This document shows, piece after piece, positions 1-6,566 of a stretch of 12,286 nucleotides of DNA. The position numbers and the translations under genes are program-made. How positions within the stretch are numbered: the first letter of the stretch is position 1; each line of letters starts with the position of its first letter. The DNA is from CAZNQW01 sp964575225 (lineage in GTDB: Bacteria; Chloroflexota; Anaerolineae; JAAYZQ01), in contig CAZNQW010000110.1 of assembly GCA_964575225.1 (NCBI GenBank), positions 1 to 12,286 on the forward strand, read 5' to 3'. Under the pieces are notes generated by a model. It did not search any database, was not told where the DNA came from, and saw nothing but the letters and a program-made list of their open reading frames with translations.

Positions 1-203
1 CCTCAGTTTGCCAGAGAAAGTCCTTTTTGTCGACCTTACGTTGATGCCTATTGGCGCCCACGAGGGGCGCCCTATGTTCGGATATGGCATGGTGTATCTC
101 TACCGCGCAATGCCAGGAAAACGTCGCCGGCTGAGGACCCTTTCACCCAGAAAGGCCTTTGGGGCAAAATGTGTAAATTTCGTCTTGACAGGGATCTTTT
201 GGC
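1..203. other. Left-edge noncoding stretch with a short inverted repeat
   Basis: I see no supportable gene here. An 80-codon reading frame on the plus strand (8-250) runs into the antisense of the neighbouring membrane-protein gene and has no recognisable domain. The stretch contains a perfect 7-bp inverted repeat, GGCGCCC at 53-59 and GGGCGCC at 65-71, with a 5-nt loop. No T-run follows on either strand, so it is a poor intrinsic terminator. It lies downstream of the minus-strand gene ending at 204 and could be a 3'-end hairpin of that transcript. Confidence 0.4.
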
Positions 204-737
204 CTAAACCCCTATACCCGAGAGGATGGCTGCGCCGCCGCCAATCGTAGCCGTGATGATGGCGGTGATGCCAAAGGAGATGACCCAACTGATCAGGACG
301 GTCACAATGGCGTGGCTCGTCTCGAACTCCATCGCCTCGCGGATGGCCAGGACGCCGGCAATCAGGGAAAGGATGCCGCCGGCCAGTGCCAGAATCCAGC
401 CCACGCAGGGGATAAAGCTAAAAAAGCCCAGGAGATTCGGGGCATTGGCATAGCCCAATACCCGGAGCATCTCGGATAGGTCCGATTTCCCTTGGAAGAG
501 CAAGGTTCCGACCAGGTAGGTGAGCACGGCCCAGCCGATCCATCCGATGAGGATGGCGCTCAACCAACTCACGATAAAGCTGCCAAAGCTTCTCGAAGCG
601 ATGCCGGTCCCTACCGCCGACATAAAGGTGACCACCGCGACGATGATCATGGCTTCGGTCATGGCCTTTTGATCCTCCGCAATCTCGCGAAAGACCGTCC
701 AGTCCAATCGAATGGCCCGCAGAATTCGTTCGATCAT
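204..737 (-). CDS. Yip1-family small integral membrane protein
   Basis: This 177-residue protein has a short polar N-terminus (MIERILRAIRLDWTVFREI) followed by about five hydrophobic segments. The pattern and motifs (an acidic, helical start; 'VLGYANAPNLLGFF' mid-protein; 'GWILALAGGILSLIAGVLAIREAM') fit the Yip1 domain family, whose bacterial members have no defined biochemical role. The ATG at 737 is chosen because an AGGGGG ribosome-binding site lies 4 nt upstream; an in-frame ATG at 779 has no such site. It is the last gene of a same-strand group after murA, with a 101-nt gap in which I see no promoter or terminator, so co-transcription is likely. The family call is fairly secure; the function is unknown. 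Confidence 0.8.
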   Translation of the reverse strand: MIERILRAIRLDWTVFREIAEDQKAMTEAMIIVAVVTFMSAVGTGIASRSFGSFIVSWLSAILIGWIGWAVLTYLVGTLLFQGKSDLSEMLRVLGYANAPNLLGFFSFIPCVGWILALAGGILSLIAGVLAIREAMEFETSHAIVTVLISWVISFGITAIITATIGGGAAILSGIGV

Positions 738-838
738 GATTCCCCCTTTTGGCGATTGCTGTGTCTTTGGCCGCCACATCCAATTCTGGCGCCTTTCCCT
801 CCTTTACGCAAAAAAGCGATTTGTGTTGCAGCCGGTGC

Positions 839-2113
839 TCAGGCGCGCTGAATCTGGGCGCCCAGAGACTGAAGTTTGGTCTCGATGCGCTCGTATCCCC
901 GGTCGATCTGGCTGATGTTCTGGATCACGCTCTGCCCGCGGGCACACAGGGCGGCGATGAGCAGAGCCATGCCGGCGCGGATATCGGGGCTGAAGAGGGT
1001 TTCGCCATTCAGCGCCGAAGGGCCGACGACCACGGCCCGGTGCGGGTCGCACAGGATGATGCGTGCTCCCATGGCAATCAGGCGGTCCACAAAGTACAAT
1101 CGGCTGTCGAACATTTTCTCGTGGATCAACACCGTGCCCTTGGCCTGGGTGGCCACCACCAGGGCGATGCTCAGCAAGTCGGTGGGGAATCCGGGCCAGG
1201 GTGCGTCGTCGATCTTGGGCACGGCCCCTCCCAGGTCGTCGACGATGGTCAGAGGTTGATCGGCAGGGACCAGGACGTCCTGTCCGTCGAAGGAAAAGAG
1301 GATGCCCAGTTTTTCAAAGACCATGCGGATCATACCCAGGTGTTGGGGCGCCGCGTTCTTGATGCGCAATTCGCCGCCGGTCACCGCCGCCAATCCGATC
1401 AAGCTGCCCACCTCCATGAAATCGGGGCCGATGGTACATTGGCCTCCCCCCAGGCACGGCTTGCCCTGAATGTGGAGTACGTTGGAACCGATGCCCTCGA
1501 TCTGGGCGCCCAGTCCGTTGAGAAAATGGCACAGATCCTGGACATGAGGCTCGCTGGCTGCATTGCGGATGACGGTTTCTCCCTGGGCCAGGCAAGCGGC
1601 CATCACCGCGTTTTCGGTGCCGGTGACGCTGGCCTCATCCAGCCAGATGTCGGCGCCGTGTAGCGAGGAGGCCACCATTTCAAATCGATCGTTCTTTTTG
1701 ACCTGGGCGCCCAATGCCTCCAACGCCAGAAGGTGGGTGTCGATCCGCCGCCTGCCAATCCGATCTCCGCCGGGCAGCGTCAGTGTAATGTGCCCAGACC
1801 GGGCCAGCAGAGGGCCCAACAGGGTCAGCGAGCCCCGGATCTGGCTGAAAAGGGCCGGATCGGGGCAGGTGGAACAGAGTTGGGCCGCATGAACGGTTAC
1901 CGAATGATGGTTGTGCCGTTGGACCGATGCGCCCAGGTCCTCAAGCAAGGATAGCATGGTCTGCACGTCTCCGATATTGGGCAGGTTGTGCAGGGTGATG
2001 GGCTGGTCGCTGAGCAGGGTAGCCGCCAGAATGGGCAGTGCGGCGTTCTTGTTTCCGCTGGGCACCACGGTGCCACAGATCGGGTTTCGTCCCTCGATAA
2101 TAAACTTTTCCAC
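839..2113 (-). CDS. murA: UDP-N-acetylglucosamine 1-carboxyvinyltransferase (MurA), Asp-type active site
   Basis: MurA catalyses the first committed step of peptidoglycan synthesis in the cytoplasm, transferring enolpyruvate from PEP to UDP-GlcNAc. The 424-residue length is normal. Visible landmarks are the N-terminal 'PSGNKNAALPIL' with the PEP-binding Lys at residue 22, 'IRGSLTLLGPLLA' near 92-104, the mobile-loop 'LPGGDRIGRRRID' near 113-125, 'FPTDLL' (catalytic Asp equivalent to E. coli D305), 'DIRAGMALL' (equivalent to R397) and the C-terminal 'DRGYERIETKLQSLGA'. The loop residue equivalent to E. coli Cys115, the fosfomycin target, is Asp117. The start is a GTG at 2111-2113 with GAGAGG a few nt upstream. 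The 47-nt gap to the preceding SAM hydrolase gene has no convincing promoter, so the two are probably one transcript. A MurA paralogue elsewhere in the genome cannot be excluded. Confidence 0.95.
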   Translation of the reverse strand: MEKFIIEGRNPICGTVVPSGNKNAALPILAATLLSDQPITLHNLPNIGDVQTMLSLLEDLGASVQRHNHHSVTVHAAQLCSTCPDPALFSQIRGSLTLLGPLLARSGHITLTLPGGDRIGRRRIDTHLLALEALGAQVKKNDRFEMVASSLHGADIWLDEASVTGTENAVMAACLAQGETVIRNAASEPHVQDLCHFLNGLGAQIEGIGSNVLHIQGKPCLGGGQCTIGPDFMEVGSLIGLAAVTGGELRIKNAAPQHLGMIRMVFEKLGILFSFDGQDVLVPADQPLTIVDDLGGAVPKIDDAPWPGFPTDLLSIALVVATQAKGTVLIHEKMFDSRLYFVDRLIAMGARIILCDPHRAVVVGPSALNGETLFSPDIRAGMALLIAALCARGQSVIQNISQIDRGYERIETKLQSLGAQIQRA

Positions 2114-2160
2114 AGGTTCCTCTCTTTACTTTCTATGTAGAGATTTCATCAGTCTTGAAT

Positions 2161-2949
2161 TTATGGACAGACCTCCAGCCGGACGGGTGCGCCCAGATCC
2201 ACCCCGATCCGAGCGGCAGCGCTGTCGTCTCGGAAGGCGATTTCCAGGTGTCCACTGCTGCCCATGTAGATCACCGGCTCTCCCGGACCAACGTCTGAGA
2301 AGGTTCTGTCCAGGTGGCTCACTCGCAGGGCTCCCACCTGGATCGAGCGTACCTCGCCGGGCATGGGTGCTTTGAAGCTGGTGATCAGGTTGCCACAGCG
2401 GTCGATATGGATCACTTCCCCCAGCCAAAGCGTATCGCTCAAGGGATGGGGCTCGGGAAGGGACATGTGGACCAGGGATGCAGGCGACAGTTCCTGCCCC
2501 ATCTGTTCCACGGGAACGCCGCAGGCCAGGTGGGCTGCCACGGGGGCAAAGATGTCCCGCCCGTGGAAGGTGGCGCTTCCTTGAGGCAGATGGAAGGAGG
2601 AATTGGAGAGTTCAACGGTCCTCCGGACCGTCTGGGTGGAGAGGATGGGGCTTAGCAAGCCATTGTCGGGGGCGACAAAGAACGCAGACTCGGTCTGCAG
2701 GGCGATGGCCCGCCTGTGACTTCCGACGCCCGGGTCGACGACGGCCAGGTGGACCGTGTGGGCTGGAAAGAAGGTGTAGGAGGTAGACAGCAGATAGGCG
2801 GCCTGAAGGATAGCCTGGGGGCGGACCTCATGGCAAAGATCCACCAGGGCGGCGTTGGGGCAGATGCCCAGGATAACGCCTTTCATGATGCCTACGTACG
2901 CGTCAGCGTGACCGAAATCGGTGGTCAGGGTGATGATGGGACGGGACAT
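2161..2949 (-). CDS. S-adenosyl-L-methionine hydrolase, adenosine-forming (DUF62/SAM hydroxide adenosyltransferase)
   Basis: This 262-residue protein belongs to the DUF62 family, which splits SAM with water into adenosine and methionine and is related to the SAM-dependent fluorinase and chlorinase. The N-terminal domain begins 'ITLTTDFGHADAYVGIMKGVI', typical of the family. The water-activating triad described in the family (Asp, Arg, His) is present as D72 and R79 in 'VDPGVGSHRR' and H129 in 'TFHGRDIFAPVAAHLA'. The C-terminal domain carries 'DRCGNLITSF' and 'FRDDSAAARIGVDLGAPVRLEV'. The halide-binding extra loop of fluorinases is not evident, so hydrolase is preferred over halogenase. The ATG at 2949 has AGGAG about 6 nt upstream, and a 15-codon upstream extension overlaps the promoter. 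It is first in a group with murA and the Yip1-like gene. Its cellular purpose is not known. Confidence 0.92.
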   Translation of the reverse strand: MSRPIITLTTDFGHADAYVGIMKGVILGICPNAALVDLCHEVRPQAILQAAYLLSTSYTFFPAHTVHLAVVDPGVGSHRRAIALQTESAFFVAPDNGLLSPILSTQTVRRTVELSNSSFHLPQGSATFHGRDIFAPVAAHLACGVPVEQMGQELSPASLVHMSLPEPHPLSDTLWLGEVIHIDRCGNLITSFKAPMPGEVRSIQVGALRVSHLDRTFSDVGPGEPVIYMGSSGHLEIAFRDDSAAARIGVDLGAPVRLEVCP

Positions 2950-2965
2950 GCGCTCTCCTGCCCCT

Positions 2966-2994
2966 ATTGTACCCCAGGGTGGCAAGAGCGTCAA
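2966..2994 (-). promoter_or_regulatory. Sigma-70-type promoter for the SAM hydrolase/murA/Yip1 group
   Basis: On the minus strand a TTGACG -35 (2989-2994) is separated by exactly 17 nt from a TACAAT -10 (2966-2971). Transcription would start near 2959, giving a leader of only about 10 nt, which still holds the AGGAG ribosome-binding site of the gene starting at 2949. The -35 overlaps one arm of an 8-bp inverted repeat. Confidence 0.7.
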
Positions 2995-3015
2995 GCGCGG
3001 GCGGACGGCGCTTGA
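2991..3015. repeat. Inverted repeat overlapping the -35 box (candidate operator)
   Basis: Two perfect 8-bp arms, TCAAGCGC (2991-2998) and GCGCTTGA (3008-3015), are separated by 9 nt. The arm at 2991-2998 shares four bases with the -35 hexamer of the minus-strand promoter, so a dimeric regulator bound here would interfere with polymerase. A 10-bp palindrome, ACGGGCCCGT, lies a little further upstream at 3030-3039. No regulator gene is adjacent, so the operator role is inference. Confidence 0.35.
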
Positions 3016-3103
3016 TCCACGGTCGATCTACGGGCCCGTGACGATGTCGCCGCCTGATACTCCCCTGCGCCCCAGTCCCCGTCTCGGGGTACAGGGACCC
3101 GAC

Positions 3104-3147
3104 AAGAAAAGGCTCCCACCGCCCGGTGAGAGCCTCCGGTGGGAGCC
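3104..3147 (-). terminator. Intrinsic terminator of the tRNA-Lys transcript
   Basis: On the minus strand GGCTCCCACCG (3147-3137) pairs perfectly over 11 bp with CGGTGGGAGCC (3121-3111), and the stem is followed at once by TTTTCTT (3110-3104). It starts 6 nt after the tRNA 3' end. The 15-nt apparent loop contains GGCTCTCACCG, a near copy of the left arm, which can pair with the same right arm (10 bp including one G-U) around a 4-nt loop. A second small hairpin, CCCCG/CGGGG, lies at 3077-3089. Confidence 0.8.
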
Positions 3148-3153
3148 TTTTGA

Positions 3154-3226
<73 letters not shown>

Positions 3227-3238
3227 ACAAGCGAAGCC

Positions 3239-3267
3239 ATTATACAGGTTTACGGAAAGACTGTCAA
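3239..3267 (-). promoter_or_regulatory. Perfect consensus promoter for tRNA-Lys
   Basis: On the minus strand a TTGACA -35 (3262-3267) and TATAAT -10 (3239-3244) are separated by exactly 17 nt, with an A/T-rich run just upstream of the -35 (TTTTTTT). Initiation near 3232 would leave only about a 6-nt leader before the tRNA 5' end. It stands back to back with the plus-strand promoter at 3283-3319. Confidence 0.88.
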
Positions 3268-3282
3268 AAAAACTACTTCCTG

Positions 3283-3319
3283 TTGACAATTCGCCATCTG
3301 TGGGGAACAATGATATAAT
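3283..3319 (+). promoter_or_regulatory. Promoter region for the surface-glycan genes (two overlapping options)
   Basis: An extended -10, TGATATAAT (3311-3319), is the stronger candidate; it has no good -35 at 16-18 nt. A TTGACA at 3283-3288 lies 25 nt from that TATAAT, too far, but exactly 17 nt from AACAAT (3306-3311), a 4/6 match. Either would yield a leader of about 40-50 nt before the ATG at 3366. Confidence 0.65.
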
Positions 3320-3365
3320 GGCGTTTCTGTGGGGGCCTTCCGGCCAGTCCACCGCTTGAGGGCGT

Positions 3366-4442
3366 ATGAAAAAGGCACGTTTCTGGATTGGGATTCTCAT
3401 CAGCATCATTGCCCTGGCGTTTGCGTTTCGCCAGGTGGATTTTGGGGCTGTGTGGCAGGCGCTCACCGCAGCGAATTATTGGTTGCTGGCAGTGTCACTG
3501 GTTCCCCTGGTCGTTTTTCTCGTATTGAGGGCCTTTCGCTGGCGGCTGTTGTTTTACCCCAAACAAGGGCTCCGCGTGGGCAATCTCTTTGCCGTCATCA
3601 ACATCGGCTATCTTTTGAGCAACATTTTCCCGGCGCGGCTGGGCGATGTGGCCCGCGCCTATCTGATCGGCGACACCGAGGACGTCAGTCGGGCGTCGGC
3701 CTTTTCCACCGTGGTAGCCGAGCGGGTGATGGATGCTCTCTGCGCCGCCGCCGGCTTTTTCATTGTCCTGCCCTTTGCCCCCCTGCCCGATTGGATGGTC
3801 CGCGCCGGCTGGATTGTGGGGGTGGTGGCTCTGGCGGCGGTGATTGCCTTTGTCGTGTTGGTGCGAAAACGGGAGTGGACCCTGCGCCTGTTGGGGCGGA
3901 TATTGCAGGGCCTGCACTGGCCCGAGTGCGAGACGATGACGGCCTTTTGGGAACGGCTGGCGCGGCGCACTCACCTTGGGTTTGTGGCGCGGCTGCCCTG
4001 GATTGGACGAAAAAATCTGGTCGAGATGGCCGGCTCTTTGATCGAAGGCCTGAGCGGCATCACGACGCTGCGGATGGGACCCCCTTTGCTGCTCTGGTCG
4101 GCGCTCATCTGGGCGGTGATCTCGTTTTTCTACTGGCTGATTCTGCTGGCTTTTGACCCGGCGCAACCTTTTGTAGCCGGGCTGGCTGTGGCTTCGGTCA
4201 CGGCCCTGGGAATGACGATCCCGTCTTCGCCCGGCTATATCGGCGTCTTTGAGGCGTTGACGCGCGAGACGATGGTTATGTTTGGCATGGCGCCGGTGGC
4301 CGCGCTGAGTTACGGATTGGTGGCCCATGCCATTGTCTACATTGTGTATACCCTCCTCGGTCTGCTGAGTATGGTTCAGCAAAATCTGTCCTATGCCAAG
4401 ATCCAGGAGCGAATTTCTGCGGAGGCCCAAACGACGCCGTGA
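3366..4442 (+). CDS. Flippase-like membrane protein, lysylphosphatidylglycerol synthase TM region/YbhN/AglD2 family
   Basis: This 358-residue, multi-pass inner-membrane protein has about eight hydrophobic segments. Family signatures are an N-terminal 'FRQVDFGAVWQAL' after the first membrane helix, 'LRAFRWRLLF' near 54-63, 'INIGYLLSNIFPARLGDVARAYLI' near 78-101, and a C-terminal 'GMTIPSSPGYIGVFEAL' near 279-295. Members include the membrane part of MprF and the archaeal AglD region; they are linked to lipid flipping or polyprenyl-linked glycan assembly. It is about the usual length for stand-alone members and lacks the MprF synthase domain. The ATG follows a short GAGG ribosome-binding site by 4 nt. 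Its stop overlaps the start of the next gene (GTGA), indicating translational coupling to the GT4 enzyme. The exact substrate is unknown. Confidence 0.88.
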   Translation: MKKARFWIGILISIIALAFAFRQVDFGAVWQALTAANYWLLAVSLVPLVVFLVLRAFRWRLLFYPKQGLRVGNLFAVINIGYLLSNIFPARLGDVARAYLIGDTEDVSRASAFSTVVAERVMDALCAAAGFFIVLPFAPLPDWMVRAGWIVGVVALAAVIAFVVLVRKREWTLRLLGRILQGLHWPECETMTAFWERLARRTHLGFVARLPWIGRKNLVEMAGSLIEGLSGITTLRMGPPLLLWSALIWAVISFFYWLILLAFDPAQPFVAGLAVASVTALGMTIPSSPGYIGVFEALTRETMVMFGMAPVAALSYGLVAHAIVYIVYTLLGLLSMVQQNLSYAKIQERISAEAQTTP

Positions 4443-5602
4443 GAGTGTTGCTGGTACTGACCTACTACCACCCCCACGTAAGCGGGTTGACAATTTATGT
4501 AAAACGCCTGGCGATGGCGCTGGCCCTGCGCGGCCACCAAGTCACCGTGCTAACCTCCCAGTACAATCCCGATTTGCCTACAGAGGAAGAGATCGATGGA
4601 GTTCGGGTTGTTCGGGTGCCGGTGGTTTTGCGCATCAGCAAAGGGGTCATCATGCCCGCCTTTCCGTTCAAGGCCTGGCGCCTCATCCGGGAGCACGATG
4701 TGGTAAGCATTCATCTGCCCCAGTTTGAGGCCAGCCTGCTGGGTCTTTTGGGGCGCCTGGCCCGCCGGCCGATGGTGTTGACCTATCACTGTGACCTGCA
4801 ATTGCCCAAGGGCTGGTTCAATCGGGTGGTCGACAAGGTCGTGTTCGTGAGCAACTACCTGGCGGGGCACATGGCCCAGGCCGCGGTGGCCTACACGCGC
4901 GATTTTGCCGAACATTCCCACTTTTTGTCGCGCTTTTTGGCCAAGGTGGAGGTCATCCCTCCGCCCGTGATCATGCCCGCACCCGAACCGGACGAGGTGG
5001 AGGCCTTTCGCAGGCAGCACGACCTGGCCGACCGCCCTGTGGTGGGGATGGCGGCCCGGTTGGCGACCGAAAAGGGTGTCGAGGTGTTGATCGAGGCCAT
5101 GCCCCGCCTGTTGGAGGCCTTTCCGCGACTGAAGGTGCTCTTTGCCGGACAGTACCAGGACGTCATGGGCGAGGAGGCCTATTATCGCCGCCTGATGCCG
5201 ATGATCGAGCGGCTGGGGAAGGATCATTGGGAGTTCCTGGGGGTGCTGACCCAAAACCAGATGGCACCCTTTTTTGCCGCCTGCGATGTGTTGGTGGTGC
5301 CCAGCCTCAACTCGACCGAGTCATTCGGGTTGGTGCAGGTGGAATCCATGCTGTGCGGCACGCCTTCCATCGCCAGCGATCTGCCCGGTGTGCGCCAGCC
5401 GCCCAAGATGACGGGTATGGGCGAAGTGGTGCCCCTGGGCGATGCTTACGCCCTGGCAGAAACTATCCTCCGGGTGCTGCGCCAACCCGAAGAATATCAA
5501 CGGCCCCGTGAGTGGATCGAACAGACCTTTAGCCTGGAGCAGACGGTGACCCGCTACGAGGAGATGTTCGACCGGTTGCGGACGGACCAACAACCATCCT
5601 GA
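4439..5602 (+). CDS. GT4-family glycosyltransferase
   Basis: This 387-residue, GT-B fold retaining glycosyltransferase is predicted to transfer a sugar from an NDP-sugar to a lipid-linked or surface acceptor on the cytoplasmic side. The N-terminal Rossmann half starts 'MRVLLVLTYYHPHVSGLTIYVKRL', typical of family 4 enzymes. In the C-terminal half 'GMAARLATEKGVEVLIEA' carries the phosphate-binding Arg207 and Lys212, and the E-x7-E motif is E294-SFGLVQV-E302 followed by 'MLCGTPSIASDLPGVRQ'. The GTG start overlaps the preceding stop by 4 nt, so it is probably translated by coupling with the flippase-like gene. The donor and acceptor sugars cannot be read from the sequence; GDP-mannose is a reasonable guess given the guanylyltransferase-like fusion nearby. 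Confidence 0.93.
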   Translation: MRVLLVLTYYHPHVSGLTIYVKRLAMALALRGHQVTVLTSQYNPDLPTEEEIDGVRVVRVPVVLRISKGVIMPAFPFKAWRLIREHDVVSIHLPQFEASLLGLLGRLARRPMVLTYHCDLQLPKGWFNRVVDKVVFVSNYLAGHMAQAAVAYTRDFAEHSHFLSRFLAKVEVIPPPVIMPAPEPDEVEAFRRQHDLADRPVVGMAARLATEKGVEVLIEAMPRLLEAFPRLKVLFAGQYQDVMGEEAYYRRLMPMIERLGKDHWEFLGVLTQNQMAPFFAACDVLVVPSLNSTESFGLVQVESMLCGTPSIASDLPGVRQPPKMTGMGEVVPLGDAYALAETILRVLRQPEEYQRPREWIEQTFSLEQTVTRYEEMFDRLRTDQQPS

Positions 5603-5609
5603 TTGCACG

Positions 5610-5635
5610 GGCGGGGAGAGCCCATCTGACCCGCC
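5610..5635 (+). other. GC-rich hairpin in the gap before the methyltransferase gene
   Basis: GGCGGG (5610-5615) can pair with CCCGCC (5630-5635) around a 14-nt loop. No U-tract follows, so it is not a standard terminator. It fills the 62-nt gap between the GT4 gene and the methyltransferase gene, and may be an mRNA structure or chance in GC-rich DNA. Confidence 0.25.
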
Positions 5636-5664
5636 GATGTCATACCTTGGCCTAACAACTAACT

Positions 5665-6477
5665 GTGAACGAAAACGACTTTTTGTGGCGACATCTCCAA
5701 GATCTCCCGGCCTTTCGGGCGTTGCTGCGCGCCGTTGAAGCCCGCTTCTATCAAGAGTTCCAGCCCCTCGAATCGCCGGTTCTGGATGTGGGTTGCGGCG
5801 ATGGGCATTTTGCCTCGGTGACTTTTCCCCATGCGCTGACGGCGGGTATTGATCCGGCGGTGGTCTCGCTGCGTGAGGCGCGCGACCGAAGGGCGTACCA
5901 GGTGGCGTCCCAATCCCTGGGCGATGCGTTGCCCTTTGCCCGCGAGCATTTTGCCACCGTGATCAGCAACTCGGTCCTGGAACATATCCCGGACGTGGAG
6001 CCGGTGTTGGGCGAGATCTCCCGCGTGCTTCGGCCGGGGGGGCGATTGATCATCTGCATGCCCAACCAGCACTTTGCCGAGCTTCTCTTCTTTACCCAAC
6101 TTTTCCGTCGCCTTCACCTGGACTGCCTGGCGGCGGCCTATGAGCGCTATTTCAACCGCATCTCGCGCCACCACCATTGCGATGGCGCCGATGTGTGGCA
6201 GGCCCGCCTCGAGGAGGTGGGGCTCCAAGTGACCGAATCCTTTGAGTACTTTTCGGCGCGGGCGCTCCACGCCTTGGATCTGGGTCACTATTTTGGGGCG
6301 CCCAGCCTGATTGCCAAGAAACTCCTGGGCCGCTGGATTCTGGCGCCGCAACGCTGGAACTTGGCCCTGACAGAGCGCTGGCTGCGCCCTCTTTATGAAG
6401 AGGAATTGCCCCCGGTGGGCGCGTATCTGTTCGTCCTCGCTCGCAAGCCTGATAACCCTCGAAAATCCAGTTTGTGA
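5665..6477 (+). CDS. Class I SAM-dependent methyltransferase (Methyltransf_11 type)
   Basis: This 270-residue soluble protein has a Rossmann-fold methyltransferase core. SAM-binding motif I is 'VLDVGCGDGHF' (residues 39-49), the end of strand 2 gives the ribose-binding acidic residue in 'GIDP' (D63), 'SNSVLEHIPD' (101-110) is the motif IV region, and 'VLRPGGRLIICMPN' (121-134) follows. The region after about residue 140 is a family-specific cap without a clear substrate hint. The GTG start at 5665 is the best placed, since the conserved-looking N-terminus begins just after it, but no Shine-Dalgarno sequence is visible upstream. It is flanked by glycosyltransferase genes on the same strand, which suggests methylation of a glycan or lipid precursor; other substrates are possible. 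Confidence 0.9.
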   Translation: MNENDFLWRHLQDLPAFRALLRAVEARFYQEFQPLESPVLDVGCGDGHFASVTFPHALTAGIDPAVVSLREARDRRAYQVASQSLGDALPFAREHFATVISNSVLEHIPDVEPVLGEISRVLRPGGRLIICMPNQHFAELLFFTQLFRRLHLDCLAAAYERYFNRISRHHHCDGADVWQARLEEVGLQVTESFEYFSARALHALDLGHYFGAPSLIAKKLLGRWILAPQRWNLALTERWLRPLYEEELPPVGAYLFVLARKPDNPRKSSL

Positions 6478-6491
6478 GTCGGCCCTTCTGA

Positions 6492-6500
6492 TGCTATAAT
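6492..6500 (+). promoter_or_regulatory. Extended -10 promoter for the GT39 gene
   Basis: TGCTATAAT (6492-6500) matches the extended -10 consensus TGnTATAAT exactly. No good -35 lies 16-18 nt upstream; TTGTGA at 6474-6479 is 15 nt away. It starts about 15 nt after the methyltransferase stop and would begin transcription near 6507, leaving a leader of about 60 nt. Confidence 0.6.
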
Positions 6501-6514
6501 GGGCAGCGCGACGC

Positions 6515-6547
6515 CTGCCCGACCGGTGCATGGCGGCACGCGGGCAG
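6515..6547 (+). promoter_or_regulatory. Leader hairpin upstream of the GT39 gene
   Basis: CTGCCCG (6515-6521) pairs with CGGGCAG (6541-6547); inside it GTGC (6526-6529) pairs with GCAC (6536-6539) around a 6-nt loop. The structure ends about 10 nt before the GAGGGGAG ribosome-binding site. CTGCCC could alternatively pair with GGGCAG at 6501-6506, but that copy overlaps the -10/start region and may be transcribed only from read-through mRNA. I do not recognise a known riboswitch. Confidence 0.4.
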
Positions 6548-6566
6548 AGACTTGAGAGGGGAGTGG

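Noticed and set aside
185..190. TTGACA on the plus strand as a possible -35
   Set aside because: No -10-like hexamer at 16-18 nt, and it would transcribe antisense into the Yip1-family gene.
749..1663. 304-codon open frame on the plus strand opposite murA
   Set aside because: No recognisable motifs, and the opposite strand encodes a full-length MurA with its conserved residues.
2161..2949. Fluorinase or chlorinase rather than SAM hydrolase
   Set aside because: The Asp/Arg/His triad of the hydrolase type is present and no extra halide-binding loop is evident.
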